From NCBI GenBank assembly GCA_013361935.1, contig JABFXC010000008.1, forward strand, positions 62,001-126,000: a stretch of DNA of 64,000 bases, given 5' to 3'. A program made the translations under genes and the position numbers. The notes beneath the pieces are model-generated. The model saw nothing but the letters and a program-made list of their open reading frames with translations, had not been told where the DNA came from and did not search any database. Below are positions 16,666 through 25,846 of this stretch, one piece after another. Origin of the DNA: Gemmatimonadaceae bacterium (GTDB lineage Bacteria; Gemmatimonadota; Gemmatimonadetes; Gemmatimonadales; Gemmatimonadaceae). Each line of letters opens with the position of its first letter. The stretch's first letter is position 1.

Positions 16666-18723
16666 CTATTGAAGCGGAGAAATCCGCTGGCTTTCCCGGC
16701 TGCCGGCGAGCATCGAGCCCAGCTCGAAGGGCGTCCGGAACGTGGCGGCGACGGGCCGTGGCCGGTCGGATTGCTGCTCGAGCTCCGACCGCCAGCCCAC
16801 GCCCACCTCCTGCTCGACGAACTTCGGCCGGTACTCGGGGACCAGCGCACGCAGCGTCCGCACGAGCGCCGCCTCCTCGCCGAGCATGATTCCGTCGCGC
16901 AGGCGGCCGAGCCCCGCCTCGAGCTCGCGCGGTTCGAGTCGCCCCGTCTCGACGATGTGGATCTTCTCCACCGCGGTCGGGATGCTTGCCTCGATCTGCG
17001 AGGTGAGCTCCTCGTCCAGCTTCTCCCCGGGACGCAGCCCGGTAAAGACGATGTGCACGTCGCGATAGGGCACGAGTCCCGACAGCCGAATGAGCTGCTC
17101 CGCGAGATCCACTATCGCGACCGGCTCGCCCATGTCGAGCATGGTGATGCGCCGCGCGGCCTCAGGGAGCGCAGCTGCCTGCAGCACCAGCTGCACCGCC
17201 TCCGGGATGCTCATGAAGTAGCGCCGCGCCTTCGGGTCGGTCACCGTCACCGGTCCCCCGGCGGCGATCTGGCGCTTGAAGAGCGGGATGACGCTGCCGT
17301 CCGATCCGAGCACGTTCCCGAAGCGCACGGCGCGGAAGTCGGTTCTCGACGCGCGCAGCACCGGGTGGCCGAGCACGATCAGCTCAGCGAGCCGCTTCGT
17401 CGTCCCCATCACGCTCGACGGGTTCACCGCCTTGTCCGTCGAGATGAGCACGAACTTCTGCGCGCCGTGTCGCGCCGCGCACTCCGCGACACGCAGCGTT
17501 CCCATCACGTTGTTGCGCACCGCCTCGACGACGTTCGCCTCCATCATCGGCACGTGCTTGTACGCGGCCGCGTGGAAGACGTAGTCGGGACGATACGTGG
17601 TGAACACCGACTCGACGCGCGCACCGTCGGTGACGTCGCCGATCACCGGGACGATCTCGAGCCCCGGGTACGTGCGCGAGAGCTCGAGGTGCACGAAGTA
17701 GAGCGGACTCTCCGCCTGCTCGAAGAGGATGAGCCGCGAGGGACAGAAGCCGGCGATCTGGCGCGCGAGCTCCGAGCCGATGGAGCCGGCGCCGCCGGTC
17801 ACCAGCACCGTCTTTCGCGCGAGATCGCGCTCGACGCGATCGAGGTCGAGATGGATCGGATCGCGTCCGAGGAGATCCTCGATCCGGACATCGCGTACCT
17901 GGCCGACATGGGCGCGGCCGTCGAGCAGCTCGTCGAGCGGGGGCAGGATCTTGAAGTCGAGCCCCGTGCTCGTGCAGATGCCGACGATGCGTCGGATCTG
18001 CTCTCCGGTCGCCGAAGGGATGGCGATGACGAGGAGCTCGGCGTTGCGTCGTGTCGCCACGCGCTGCAGCGCGTCGACCCCACCGAGCACGGGGACACCG
18101 TGCAGCGAGAGACCATGCGTCTTCTCGTCGTCATCCAGCAATCCGATGAACGTCATTCCCGTTCGGCGGTCGTGCAGGCCCTGGCGAAGGAATCGTTCGG
18201 CCGCCTGCCCCGCGCCGATCACCAGCGTTCGACGCCCATGCCCGCCCCGGCGTACGAACGGGGTCTCGCGCACCCACCGCGCGGCGAAGCGCATCCCGCC
18301 GGCGAGGAAGATGAAGAGCAGCCAGTCGATCATGAGTACCGAGCGTGGCATCCCCGCGAGCTTGCCCACGGCGAAGAGCGCGCCGACGAAGAGCACCGTG
18401 CTCGTGCTCGTCGCGAGCGCGAGCGACGCGAGATCGCTCGACCCGACATGGCGCCATGACCCGCGATAGACGCTGAGTTGGCCGAGGAGGATGAGACGGA
18501 TGCCGAGCAGCCAGGGAAGCGTCTGCAGCGCCAGTCGCGCCTCCGTCGCGGGGATGCGGAAATCGAAGCGCAGCCCATATGCCGTGGCATACGCGATCGC
18601 GATGATCGCGGCGTGAGTCACGATCGCGGCAGGACGCCGGAATCCGTAGCGACGGCGGAGCGCACGCGCGCCGGCGGCGGCGGAACGCCAGCCGTGAGTC
18701 GTGGATCGGGAGGGAGCGTGCAT
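16666..18723 (-). CDS. Polysaccharide biosynthesis NDP-sugar 4,6-dehydratase (CapD/WbpM type)
   Basis: Large membrane-bound dehydratase of 685 residues acting on UDP-GlcNAc-type sugars for exopolysaccharide or O-glycan. The N-terminus has four hydrophobic segments (about residues 34-130), followed by a CoA-binding-like Rossmann domain (RRTLVIGAGQAAERFL). The catalytic extended SDR domain has TGGAGSIGSE at about 309-318 and the typical FISTDKAVNPSSVMG-like block. The family is often found beside BY-kinases and small sugar transferases, as here, but it is separated from them by the lasso operon. Confidence 0.93.
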   Translation of the reverse strand: MHAPSRSTTHGWRSAAAGARALRRRYGFRRPAAIVTHAAIIAIAYATAYGLRFDFRIPATEARLALQTLPWLLGIRLILLGQLSVYRGSWRHVGSSDLASLALATSTSTVLFVGALFAVGKLAGMPRSVLMIDWLLFIFLAGGMRFAARWVRETPFVRRGGHGRRTLVIGAGQAAERFLRQGLHDRRTGMTFIGLLDDDEKTHGLSLHGVPVLGGVDALQRVATRRNAELLVIAIPSATGEQIRRIVGICTSTGLDFKILPPLDELLDGRAHVGQVRDVRIEDLLGRDPIHLDLDRVERDLARKTVLVTGGAGSIGSELARQIAGFCPSRLILFEQAESPLYFVHLELSRTYPGLEIVPVIGDVTDGARVESVFTTYRPDYVFHAAAYKHVPMMEANVVEAVRNNVMGTLRVAECAARHGAQKFVLISTDKAVNPSSVMGTTKRLAELIVLGHPVLRASRTDFRAVRFGNVLGSDGSVIPLFKRQIAAGGPVTVTDPKARRYFMSIPEAVQLVLQAAALPEAARRITMLDMGEPVAIVDLAEQLIRLSGLVPYRDVHIVFTGLRPGEKLDEELTSQIEASIPTAVEKIHIVETGRLEPRELEAGLGRLRDGIMLGEEAALVRTLRALVPEYRPKFVEQEVGVGWRSELEQQSDRPRPVAATFRTPFELGSMLAGSRESQRISPLQ

Positions 18724-19172
18724 CGTGGCCCAGCCGCGATGCAGCCGCCGTGCTCATTGCAGCCTGCGGCCGGACGCAGCGATAAATGCTTGATTTCTGG
18801 TGCGTTAGCTCACAATCTCGCGCCCTCTGCGCTCGCGCGGTGCTTCGGCACCTGTCGCGATGCGACCACAATCGCGACCATGCGGACAACAAGTTCACCC
18901 CTTCGATCCGCGCGGCGATCGCACCTCTGCCGACGAATCCTGCTGCGCCCACGACGTGATACTGTGGCGCGAAATCAGCGATCCGCTCCCAACCTGTTGC
19001 GCGCGGGCCGCACCCGCCACCGCGCCGGCGAAACGGCACCCGCGTGCAACCTCAGTCATGAGAGCGAGTTAATTCCCGAGAACCACGACGCACGGGATCT
19101 GCAGTGCGCGCGGTGCCTTCCGGCGGTTCTTCCTCGTGCGACAGCGCACGACATCGCTCTTCGCGCGCCCTC
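18724..19172. other. 449-bp divergent intergenic region
   Basis: No gene is supported. It separates the leftward dehydratase gene from the rightward receiver-GGDEF gene and must hold a promoter for each. The only notable feature is an A/T-richer patch at 18779-18815 (with AAATGCTTGATTT) in otherwise very G+C-rich sequence. TTGATT at about 18789 with CAATCT 17 bases later is a possible plus-strand promoter, but it is far from the start at 19173. Short open frames here lack ribosome-binding sites. Confidence 0.4.
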
Positions 19173-20111
19173 ATGCTCACGGACGACAAGCCCTGGCGTC
19201 CTTTCGTCGTACTGCTCGCCACCGAGAGCGAGCTCAATGGGCGCGCGTGGCGAAGCGTCCTCGAGAGCAACGGCTACGCCGTGATCGACGCCGACTCGCC
19301 GGCGAGAATCCTCGAGCTCGCGCGCGAGCAGGCACCGGATGTAGTGGTCCTCGACACGACGTTCTCGGATCGCAGCGGCGTCGACATCTGCCGCCAGCTC
19401 AGCGGCGATCCTGGCTTCGACCTCGCCACTCCGATCGTGCTGATCGCGTCCCACGGCACGTCGCGCGCGCAGCGGCTCGAGGCGTACGGCTCCGGTGCGT
19501 GGGAGCTCTGCTCGCCTCCCCTCGATGGTTCGGCGTTGCTGCTCAAGCTTCAGGTCTTTCTGCGCGCGAAGCAGGCCGTCGACCGGACGCGTGATACGAG
19601 TCTCATCGACGCGGCGACTGGACTCTACAACGCCAACGGGCTGCGGCATCGCGCGCGTGAGCTGGCGGCCGAGGCATCGCGACACTCGGAGCCGCTGGCC
19701 TGCATCGCCTTCACGCCGATGCGCGCCGAACGCCCGGAGGAGGAGCTCGACACGTCCCTGCTCTTCCGCGTCGCCGATCGATGCAGGAGGCTCGCGCGTG
19801 GATCGGACGTGATGGGCCGCATCGGCACGCGCGAGTTCGCGCTGATCGCGCCGGCGACGGACGCGGGCGGCGCCGTGCGGATGATCGACCGGATCGAGGA
19901 GCAGCTCAGCGCCGGCTCGGCCGTGGTCAGCGACGGCGACTCGATCCGGCTGCGCGCTGGATACTGCGCCACGCCGAACTTTGCCGAGTTCGCCCTCGGC
20001 CCGATGGACATGCTCGTGCGCGCATCCGCCGCGCTGCACGACTCGCGCGGGCCTCGCGCGCACGCCCGGCTCGACGGGCAGGATGGTCCCTCCTCCCCTA
20101 ACGCTTCCTAG
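19173..20111 (+). CDS. Degenerate receiver-GGDEF protein
   Basis: A 312-residue cytoplasmic signalling protein. The receiver-like domain (8-130) keeps the acceptor-position Asp61 in VVVLDTTFSDRSG. It lacks the usual acidic pair (LLATESE instead of a DD pair), and the conserved Lys is replaced (CSPP), so phosphorylation is doubtful. A GGDEF-like domain follows, with DAATGLYNANGL at 147-158 and GTREF at 218-222 in place of GGDEF, so cyclic-di-GMP synthesis is unlikely. It may act as a binding or scaffold protein for the c-di-GMP and two-component genes downstream. Start: the ATG at 19173 is placed by the domain boundary; no good ribosome-binding site is seen, and an in-frame start at 19104 is possible. 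Confidence 0.7.
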   Translation: MLTDDKPWRPFVVLLATESELNGRAWRSVLESNGYAVIDADSPARILELAREQAPDVVVLDTTFSDRSGVDICRQLSGDPGFDLATPIVLIASHGTSRAQRLEAYGSGAWELCSPPLDGSALLLKLQVFLRAKQAVDRTRDTSLIDAATGLYNANGLRHRARELAAEASRHSEPLACIAFTPMRAERPEEELDTSLLFRVADRCRRLARGSDVMGRIGTREFALIAPATDAGGAVRMIDRIEEQLSAGSAVVSDGDSIRLRAGYCATPNFAEFALGPMDMLVRASAALHDSRGPRAHARLDGQDGPSSPNAS

Positions 20112-20453
20112 CGAGCCGCGAACCGCTGGCAGCGATCGTCGGCGCGCTGTCCGCTACGCCCCGGATCCTCGATTCATCACCGTTAGGTGCGGATTTTTCG
20201 GGTCCGAACGGGACGAAAATGACGGACTTGTAACTTCCTATTGACAGAAATGTCCTTTTGCGCAATACCTGTGGCCCGCCAGCGACAGTGACGCGGGTCA
20301 CGCGTTCCAGTTGCTGCTCGAACGACCGCTATTCGCTGGGCCGGGGCGGCGCCGCACGGCTGTCACTGGGTAGATGCACGTTGATCGTTTCGCAGGTGCA
20401 AGGACGTCCGGAGAAGTCGACGACGCCGTCACAGCTTTCCGAGGTCCCCCCGA
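20112..20453 (+). other. 342-bp leader region of the two-component operon
   Basis: No gene is supported. This stretch is clearly less G+C-rich near 20190-20270 than its surroundings. It contains a possible sigma70 promoter (20241-20269) and an inverted repeat, GTGAC-GCGG-GTCAC (20289-20302), just after it that could be an operator. I looked for a sigma54 -24/-12 element and found none. Confidence 0.4.
20241..20269 (+). promoter_or_regulatory. Candidate sigma70 promoter before the sigma54 response regulator
   Basis: TTGACA at 20241-20246 is a perfect -35 match. After a 17-base spacer comes AATACC at 20264-20269, a weak -10. It lies in a locally A/T-rich patch and points at the regulator gene starting at 20454, which would leave a leader of about 180 bases. 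Confidence 0.35.
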
Positions 20454-21974
20454 ATGTCAGGCGCAAGTGATGTCCCCCGCTCGCTGGGCCTGAGCGCGCC
20501 CGGTCTCGCCGACACTCTCCGCCATGGCGCGGCAGCAAAGTCGAGCATCCACGTTCTGGTCGTCGACGACGACCGCACGCTCCGCGAAGGATGCGTGAGC
20601 TTCCTGCAGGCCGAGGGCTACAACGTCACCATGACGGGGAGCGGTGACGAGGCCCTGGAGCGCGTGAAGCGACGGCGCTTCGACCTCATCCTGCTCGACC
20701 TCTACATGTCCCAGGTCTCGGGTCTGGAGATCCTGCGGGCGGCGCTCGAGGCGAATCGCGATACGCTCGTCACGGTCATGACCGGCAACCCGAGCGTCGA
20801 GTCGTCGCTGGAGGCGCGCCGGCTCGGCGCGTGGGACTATCTGCTCAAGCCGTTCACGCCGACGCACCTCGAGGTGCTCCTCGGCCGTGCGATGCACACG
20901 GTTCTCGCGGGGCGCGATGCGCAAGGGCAGACGGCGCGCGCGACGCGCGAGAGCGGGAACAGTGAGCTCGTCACGTGCATCGGTGTCTCGCGCGGCTTCC
21001 GCCTCGCGGTGGAGCTCGCGCGCAAGGTCGCCGCGACCGACGCGTCGGTGATGATCAGCGGCGAGAGCGGAACGGGGAAGGAGGTGCTCGCCCAGGTGAT
21101 CCACCGTCACAGCCCGCGCGCCGCGAAGCGGATGGTCGCGGTGAACTGCGCCGCGCTTCCCGAGAATCTGCTCGAGAGCGAGATGTTCGGACACCGGAAG
21201 GGCGCGTTCACCGGCGCCGATCGCGACAAGCCCGGACTGCTCGAGGTCGCGAACGGGGGAACGCTGTTTCTGGACGAGTTGACGGAGATGTCGGCGCGCT
21301 TCCAGGCGAAGCTGCTGCGCGTGCTCCAGGACGGCGTGGTGCGCCGCGTCGGCGGCGAGACGGACGCGCAGGTGGACGTGCGCTTCGTCTCGGCGACGAA
21401 CCGCGATCCACAGGAAGCGGTCTCCAAGGGAGTGCTGCGCGAGGATCTGTTCTATCGCCTGCGCGTCGTCCTCATCAAGCTTCCCCCGCTCCGCGAGCGC
21501 GTCGAGGACATCCCGCTGCTCGCGAACCACTTCCTCTCGCACTACTGGAATCGCTACCGCCGCACGCGCGAACCGGCGCCGAAGTTCACCTCGGCGAGTC
21601 TGGACCTCCTGCGCTCGAAGCAGTGGCGCGGCAACGTTCGCGAGCTGCAGAACGTCATCGAGCATCTGGCGGTCCTCGCCGAGCCGGATCAGCCAATCCG
21701 TCCCGACGACATTCCCTTCTACGAGGAGCCGGTCACCGCGCTCGGCGGCGACGCGGCCACCAGCGCGCTGATGGACGAAGGCTACTACTCGGCGCGCGAC
21801 CGTCTCGTCGCGGATTTCGAGCGGTCGTACCTGTCGCGGCTCGTCGGCCGCGCCGGCGGCAACATGTCGAAGGCGGCACGCCTGGCGAGCATCGATCGCA
21901 CGACGCTGTATCGCCTGATGGAGCGGCACAGTCTCCATCGCAACGAGATCGCGGAGCGAGATAGCGAGATCTGA
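20454..21974 (+). CDS. Sigma54-dependent response regulator (NtrC family)
   Basis: A 506-residue transcription activator. The receiver domain has D38/D39 in LVVDDD, phospho-acceptor Asp82 in LILLDLYMS and the Lys in YLLKPF. The central AAA+ domain carries GESGTGKE, the sigma54-contacting loop KGAFTGAD and GNVRELQNVIEHL. A Fis-type helix-turn-helix ends the protein (GNMSKAARLASIDRTTLYRL). It is complete, so it should respond to the histidine kinase whose ATG lies 5 bp after its stop. Target promoters are not evident in this window. Confidence 0.95.
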   Translation: MSGASDVPRSLGLSAPGLADTLRHGAAAKSSIHVLVVDDDRTLREGCVSFLQAEGYNVTMTGSGDEALERVKRRRFDLILLDLYMSQVSGLEILRAALEANRDTLVTVMTGNPSVESSLEARRLGAWDYLLKPFTPTHLEVLLGRAMHTVLAGRDAQGQTARATRESGNSELVTCIGVSRGFRLAVELARKVAATDASVMISGESGTGKEVLAQVIHRHSPRAAKRMVAVNCAALPENLLESEMFGHRKGAFTGADRDKPGLLEVANGGTLFLDELTEMSARFQAKLLRVLQDGVVRRVGGETDAQVDVRFVSATNRDPQEAVSKGVLREDLFYRLRVVLIKLPPLRERVEDIPLLANHFLSHYWNRYRRTREPAPKFTSASLDLLRSKQWRGNVRELQNVIEHLAVLAEPDQPIRPDDIPFYEEPVTALGGDAATSALMDEGYYSARDRLVADFERSYLSRLVGRAGGNMSKAARLASIDRTTLYRLMERHSLHRNEIAERDSEI

Positions 21975-21979
21975 GCGAC

Positions 21980-23116
21980 ATGCCGGAGGACGACGAAGTC
22001 CCTAGGCGCGCGGTTCGGAAGCGGCACCGGACGGGCGCACCGCGTGGGCGCCATCGCACGAGCGATCTCGTCGCAGTGCGGGGTCAGCTCGACGACGCCC
22101 TGCAGCTTGCGTTCGCGCGGGCGCGCGCGGCCTGCGCCCACGCGGCGCCCGACGACGAGCTCGATCTGTTCTTCGCGACGCTTCGCGAGGCGGTCGACGC
22201 CGCGCTCGCGAACACCACGCCCCGGCGTGCGCTTCCCCGCTCCCTCGCCACCGAACGCATCATCGAACGCGTCCGCCTCGAGTTCATCGTCGCGGTCCAC
22301 GCCGTGGCTCGCGAGCACGCCTCGGAAGCGCTCGACGTGCTCGCGGCGTTAGGCACGATCCAGCAGTCGCCGGTCGGCGAAGAAGGGGAACGGCTGAACG
22401 AGGGATACCTGGCGAGCGACCGGGTCGCGGTCGAGCTGACCACGGAGATCGCGCACGACGTGCGGTCCCCACTCACCGCGATCCTCTTCCTCGTCGACAC
22501 GCTGCGCTCCGGGCGCAGCGGTCCGATCGCCCCGGCACAGGCGCGCCAGCTCGGCATCATCTACGGCGCAGCTTTCGGGCTCAATCAGCTCGCGACCGAC
22601 ATCATCGATCACGTCAACGGCGAACGGCTCGTCGAGTCGGCGCCCGTGTCGTTCTCGATCGCCGAGCTCCTGTACTCGGTGCGCGACATCCTCGCGCCGA
22701 TGACGGAGGAGCGGCAGCTCGAGATGCGCCTCTCCTCGGTGCAGGACGATGGTCGCCTCGGCTTCCCCGCTCCCCTCCACCGGGTGCTGCTCAACCTCGC
22801 GGCGAACGCATTGAAGTACACAGCTCGCGGTTCGGTTTCGATCAGCGCGCGCCAGCTCGACGGAACGCGAGTGGCGTTCACCGTTGCGGACACGGGCCCG
22901 GGGATTCCGCGGCGTGTCCAGGCGCGGCTCTTTCAGGCCTTCCGCCCGGGGGAACGGGACGACCGGCGCCTCTTCTCCAGCTCCGGGCTCGGGTTGACCA
23001 TCTGTCGCGACCTGGTGGCGCGCCTGGGCGGAGAGCTCAGGGTCACGAGCACCGCCGGAAAAGGGACGAAGTTCTCCTTCGAGCTCGACCTTCCGCTCGC
23101 CGGGTCGCCCGCCTGA
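21980..23116 (+). CDS. Soluble sensor histidine kinase
   Basis: A 378-residue kinase and likely partner of the sigma54 regulator upstream. The N-terminal ~150 residues are helical with no transmembrane segment or recognisable sensor domain, so it is probably cytoplasmic. The HisKA box is TTEIAHDVRSPLTA with His159. The ATPase domain has LLNLAANALKYT (N box), VADTGPGIP (G1) and SSGLGLTI (G2). It contains a CGTTAGGC octamer near 22347. Confidence 0.92.
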   Translation: MPEDDEVPRRAVRKRHRTGAPRGRHRTSDLVAVRGQLDDALQLAFARARAACAHAAPDDELDLFFATLREAVDAALANTTPRRALPRSLATERIIERVRLEFIVAVHAVAREHASEALDVLAALGTIQQSPVGEEGERLNEGYLASDRVAVELTTEIAHDVRSPLTAILFLVDTLRSGRSGPIAPAQARQLGIIYGAAFGLNQLATDIIDHVNGERLVESAPVSFSIAELLYSVRDILAPMTEERQLEMRLSSVQDDGRLGFPAPLHRVLLNLAANALKYTARGSVSISARQLDGTRVAFTVADTGPGIPRRVQARLFQAFRPGERDDRRLFSSSGLGLTICRDLVARLGGELRVTSTAGKGTKFSFELDLPLAGSPA

Positions 23117-23152
23117 GGCCGGCTCAGCACCCTCGTTCTTTAATAGGCTCTA

Positions 23153-25024
23153 ATGACGATTCGTGCCGCCACCGGCACTGACTCGTCATTTAAGCCCATG
23201 CCGCCGCGGTTTCTCACCCCCGCTCCGTCACGCACCCCCACTCCGGGATCGTTGACGGCGATTCCAGATGCCTCGCCGAGCGCCATCCTCGCGCTCTGGG
23301 AGCGCTCGATCACTCAGGCGACGGGAATCATCGCGCGCGGGCTGGCCTGCGCGAGCGGCACGGCGGCCGGACCTCGAGTCACGCTGCTCACGCTGCCGAG
23401 CGCATCGGCGCATTCGCGCACGGCGTACTTCGCCGACGTCGGAGAAGCGGAAGCGGAATACGAGAGCTACGCGCGGCAGGCGCGGGCCGCCGGCGCCGCG
23501 GGCTTCGCCGTCGTCCCGCTCCGCGACGGTGCGCCGAACGGGAGCGAGGGCGCGCTGGCCGTCATGAACGTGGGTGCGCTGCTCGTCGTGCTCGATGCGA
23601 AGCGCAGCTGGTCCGACCATGACCGGCACCTCGTGAACGGCGTGGCGGAGCTGCTTGCGACGACCATCGAGCTGCATCAGGAGCTCGCGCAGCACATGCT
23701 CGTCGAGGACGAGCTCCGCCAGCTGGCGCTCCGCGATTCCCTCACCGGCGTCCCGAACAGCGCGCTCTTCCTCGACCGTCTCGGGCACGCGATCGAGCGC
23801 GCGCGGCGGCACAAGGAGTTCCGCTTCGCCGTCCTCGCTCTCGACCTCGACCGCTTCCAGTCGATCAACAACAGCCTCGGTCGCGCGGTCGGCGACGAGG
23901 TGCTGACGGAGATCGCCCGCCGCCTCGAGCAGTGCGTGCGCGGGGAAGACATGGTGGCGCGCTCCGGCGGCGACGAGTTCGCGATCCTGCTCGAGAGCCT
24001 CTCCGACGACAGCGACGGCGGCCGGGTCGCCGGGCGCATGCAGCGGGCGATCGCCGCGCCGATCGAGACGAGCGAGGGCGAGGTCTACATCTCGGCGAGC
24101 ATCGGGATCGTGCTCAGCTCCTCGGGGCTCGAGGCCCCCGGCAAACTGATGCAGCAGGCGGGGATCGCGATGTCGCGCGCGAAGTCGGCGGGACGCGCGC
24201 GCTACGCGATGTTCGACGGGGTGATGCATGCGAAGGCGCTCGCCCGCCTGCGCATGGAGACCGACCTGCGCCACGCGCTCGAGCGTGACGAGTTCGAGCT
24301 CTTCTACCAGCCGCTGATCACCCTCGACAGCGGCCGCATCACCGAGCTCGAGGCGCTCATCCGCTGGCGGCATCCACGCCGCGGCATCGTCCCGCCCCTG
24401 GAGTTCATCCCCGTCGCCGAGGACACGGGGCTGATCGTCCCCATCGGCAGCTGGGTGCTCGCCCGCGCCTGCGCCGACATGCGGGCCTGGCAGGACCGCT
24501 TCCCGCGCGAGGAGCCGCTGTCGCTGAGCGTCAACCTCTCACCGAAGCAGTTCGCGCAGCCGGGGTTCGTGCAGTTCGTCGCCGAGACGGTGAGCGCGAG
24601 CGGCCTCGATCCGCGGACGCTCCGCCTCGAGATCACGGAGAGCTTCGCGATCGAGGATCCCGACCGCACGCGCGAGTACCTGTCGCAGCTTCGCGCGTTA
24701 GGCATCCGCATCTATCTCGACGACTTCGGCACCGGCTACTCGTCGCTCAGCCAGCTGCACCAGCTCCCGCTCGACGGGATCAAGATCGATCGCACCTTCG
24801 TGATGCGGATGGAGGAGCGCCCGGTGAACCGGCAGCTCGTGCACACGGTGCGCGACCTCGCCGGCAACATCGGCGTCGTCGCCGTGGCCGAGGGGGTCGA
24901 GACGACGTCGCAGCTCCAGTCGCTGCGCGCGATCGGCTGCGAGTCCGCGCAGGGCTACCTCTTCTCGAAGCCCATCCCCGTGGCGGACATCGAGGTTCTG
25001 CTCGACAGCGATCCGCGCTGGTAG
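23153..25024 (+). CDS. GGDEF-EAL domain protein with GAF-like N-terminus
   Basis: A 623-residue cyclic-di-GMP enzyme. The N-terminal ~200 residues resemble a GAF-type sensor (LLTLPSASAHSRTAYF, then FAVVPLRDG). The GGDEF domain is intact (SGGDEF, G272) with an RxxD inhibitory site, RGED, five residues before it. The EAL domain is also intact (EALIRW, E400) with NLSPKQF, LEITES, DDFGTGYSSL and VAEGVET. Both synthesis and breakdown are chemically possible. There is no membrane segment. A CGTTAGGC octamer lies near 24696. It follows the histidine kinase by 36 bp and may be co-transcribed. Confidence 0.93.
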   Translation: MTIRAATGTDSSFKPMPPRFLTPAPSRTPTPGSLTAIPDASPSAILALWERSITQATGIIARGLACASGTAAGPRVTLLTLPSASAHSRTAYFADVGEAEAEYESYARQARAAGAAGFAVVPLRDGAPNGSEGALAVMNVGALLVVLDAKRSWSDHDRHLVNGVAELLATTIELHQELAQHMLVEDELRQLALRDSLTGVPNSALFLDRLGHAIERARRHKEFRFAVLALDLDRFQSINNSLGRAVGDEVLTEIARRLEQCVRGEDMVARSGGDEFAILLESLSDDSDGGRVAGRMQRAIAAPIETSEGEVYISASIGIVLSSSGLEAPGKLMQQAGIAMSRAKSAGRARYAMFDGVMHAKALARLRMETDLRHALERDEFELFYQPLITLDSGRITELEALIRWRHPRRGIVPPLEFIPVAEDTGLIVPIGSWVLARACADMRAWQDRFPREEPLSLSVNLSPKQFAQPGFVQFVAETVSASGLDPRTLRLEITESFAIEDPDRTREYLSQLRALGIRIYLDDFGTGYSSLSQLHQLPLDGIKIDRTFVMRMEERPVNRQLVHTVRDLAGNIGVVAVAEGVETTSQLQSLRAIGCESAQGYLFSKPIPVADIEVLLDSDPRW

Positions 25025-25046
25025 CTCCGCGCCAGGCCCTTAGGGG

Positions 25047-25116
25047 GTCGACATGGAAGTGGACGTGGCGACGGGGGATTCCAGGTCGACGTGGAAGTGG
25101 ACATGGCGACGGGGGA
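25047..25116. repeat. Two direct copies of a 32-bp unit
   Basis: A 32-bp unit starting GTCGAC at 25047-25078 recurs at 25085-25116 with two mismatches and a 6-bp separator (38-bp period). Each copy contains GGAAGTGGAC and ends in GGGGGA. It lies between the convergent GGDEF-EAL and msrB genes. Just beyond, 25165-25240 is C-rich with three ACGTCCCC units. GGGGGAGCGAG at 25110-25120 and CTCGCTCCCCC at 25208-25218 can pair, so the whole stretch may form a long stem that ends both transcripts. Confidence 0.75.
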
Positions 25117-25238
25117 GCGAGCGTAGGGCTGGGACGACGGGGGAGGGGGAGGGCGGACCTTCGCGGCCCCACGTCCCCACGTCCCCACGTCGTCCCCGTC
25201 TCCCCTACTCGCTCCCCCGTCCCCCATCCACTCCCACG

Positions 25239-25676
25239 TCACCCGTCCTCGAAGAGCTTCAGGTACCGGGCGTACCCCTCCTTTTCCAGGTCCGCCACGG
25301 GGATGAACCGCAGCGCCGCGGAGTTCATGCAGTAGCGCATCCCCGTCGGCGCCGGCCCGTCGTCGAAGAGATGGCCGAGGTGGGAGTTCGCCTCCGCGGA
25401 GCGCACCTCCGTGCGCGCCATGCCTAACGTGCGATCGGTCTTGGTCCGCACGTTGTCGCCCTCGAGCGGGCGGGTGAAGCTCGGCCACCCCGTCCCCGAT
25501 TCGAACTTGTCGAGGGAGCTGAAGAGCGGCTCCCCGCTCACCACGTCGACGTAGATCCCCGGCTCGTGGTTGTCCCAGTAGGCGTTGCGGAACGGGCGCT
25601 CGGTGGCGTCGCGCTGCGTGACCGCGTACTGCTCGGGGGTCAGCTTCTCTCTGAGATCGTCGTCGCTCGGTTTCAC
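25239..25676 (-). CDS. msrB: Peptide-methionine (R)-S-oxide reductase MsrB
   Basis: Repairs oxidised methionine in proteins, 145 residues. The blocks [25 protein letters not shown] and the catalytic Cys116 in [11 protein letters not shown] are all present. The two CxxC pairs of zinc-binding MsrBs are absent (YVDVVSGEP in place of a Cys pair), so this is the zinc-free form. No signal peptide is seen. Start: GTG at 25676 with GGAG about 10 bases upstream. A CGTTAGGC octamer lies in the TLGMA segment near 25422. Confidence 0.95.
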   Translation of the reverse strand: MKPSDDDLREKLTPEQYAVTQRDATERPFRNAYWDNHEPGIYVDVVSGEPLFSSLDKFESGTGWPSFTRPLEGDNVRTKTDRTLGMARTEVRSAEANSHLGHLFDDGPAPTGMRYCMNSAALRFIPVADLEKEGYARYLKLFEDG

Positions 25677-25846
25677 TCGACCTTCTCCTTCGGGTTCGGT
25701 TGATCGGATCGGCCGCCCGGGGCCGCCCGGCAGGGACCGCCGGATGACCCCCCTTTATAGTAGCGGTGTACCAGGTTCGTGCCGCCGTGGCGCGACTCTC
25801 GCCTATGAACGGCTGTGCCCCCTCTGAATCCGAGCCATCCGTTCTG

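Noticed and set aside
20112-20453. Sigma54 promoter for the NtrC-type regulator
   Set aside because: No TGGC-N8-TTGC type -24/-12 element could be found; only a sigma70-like candidate is present.
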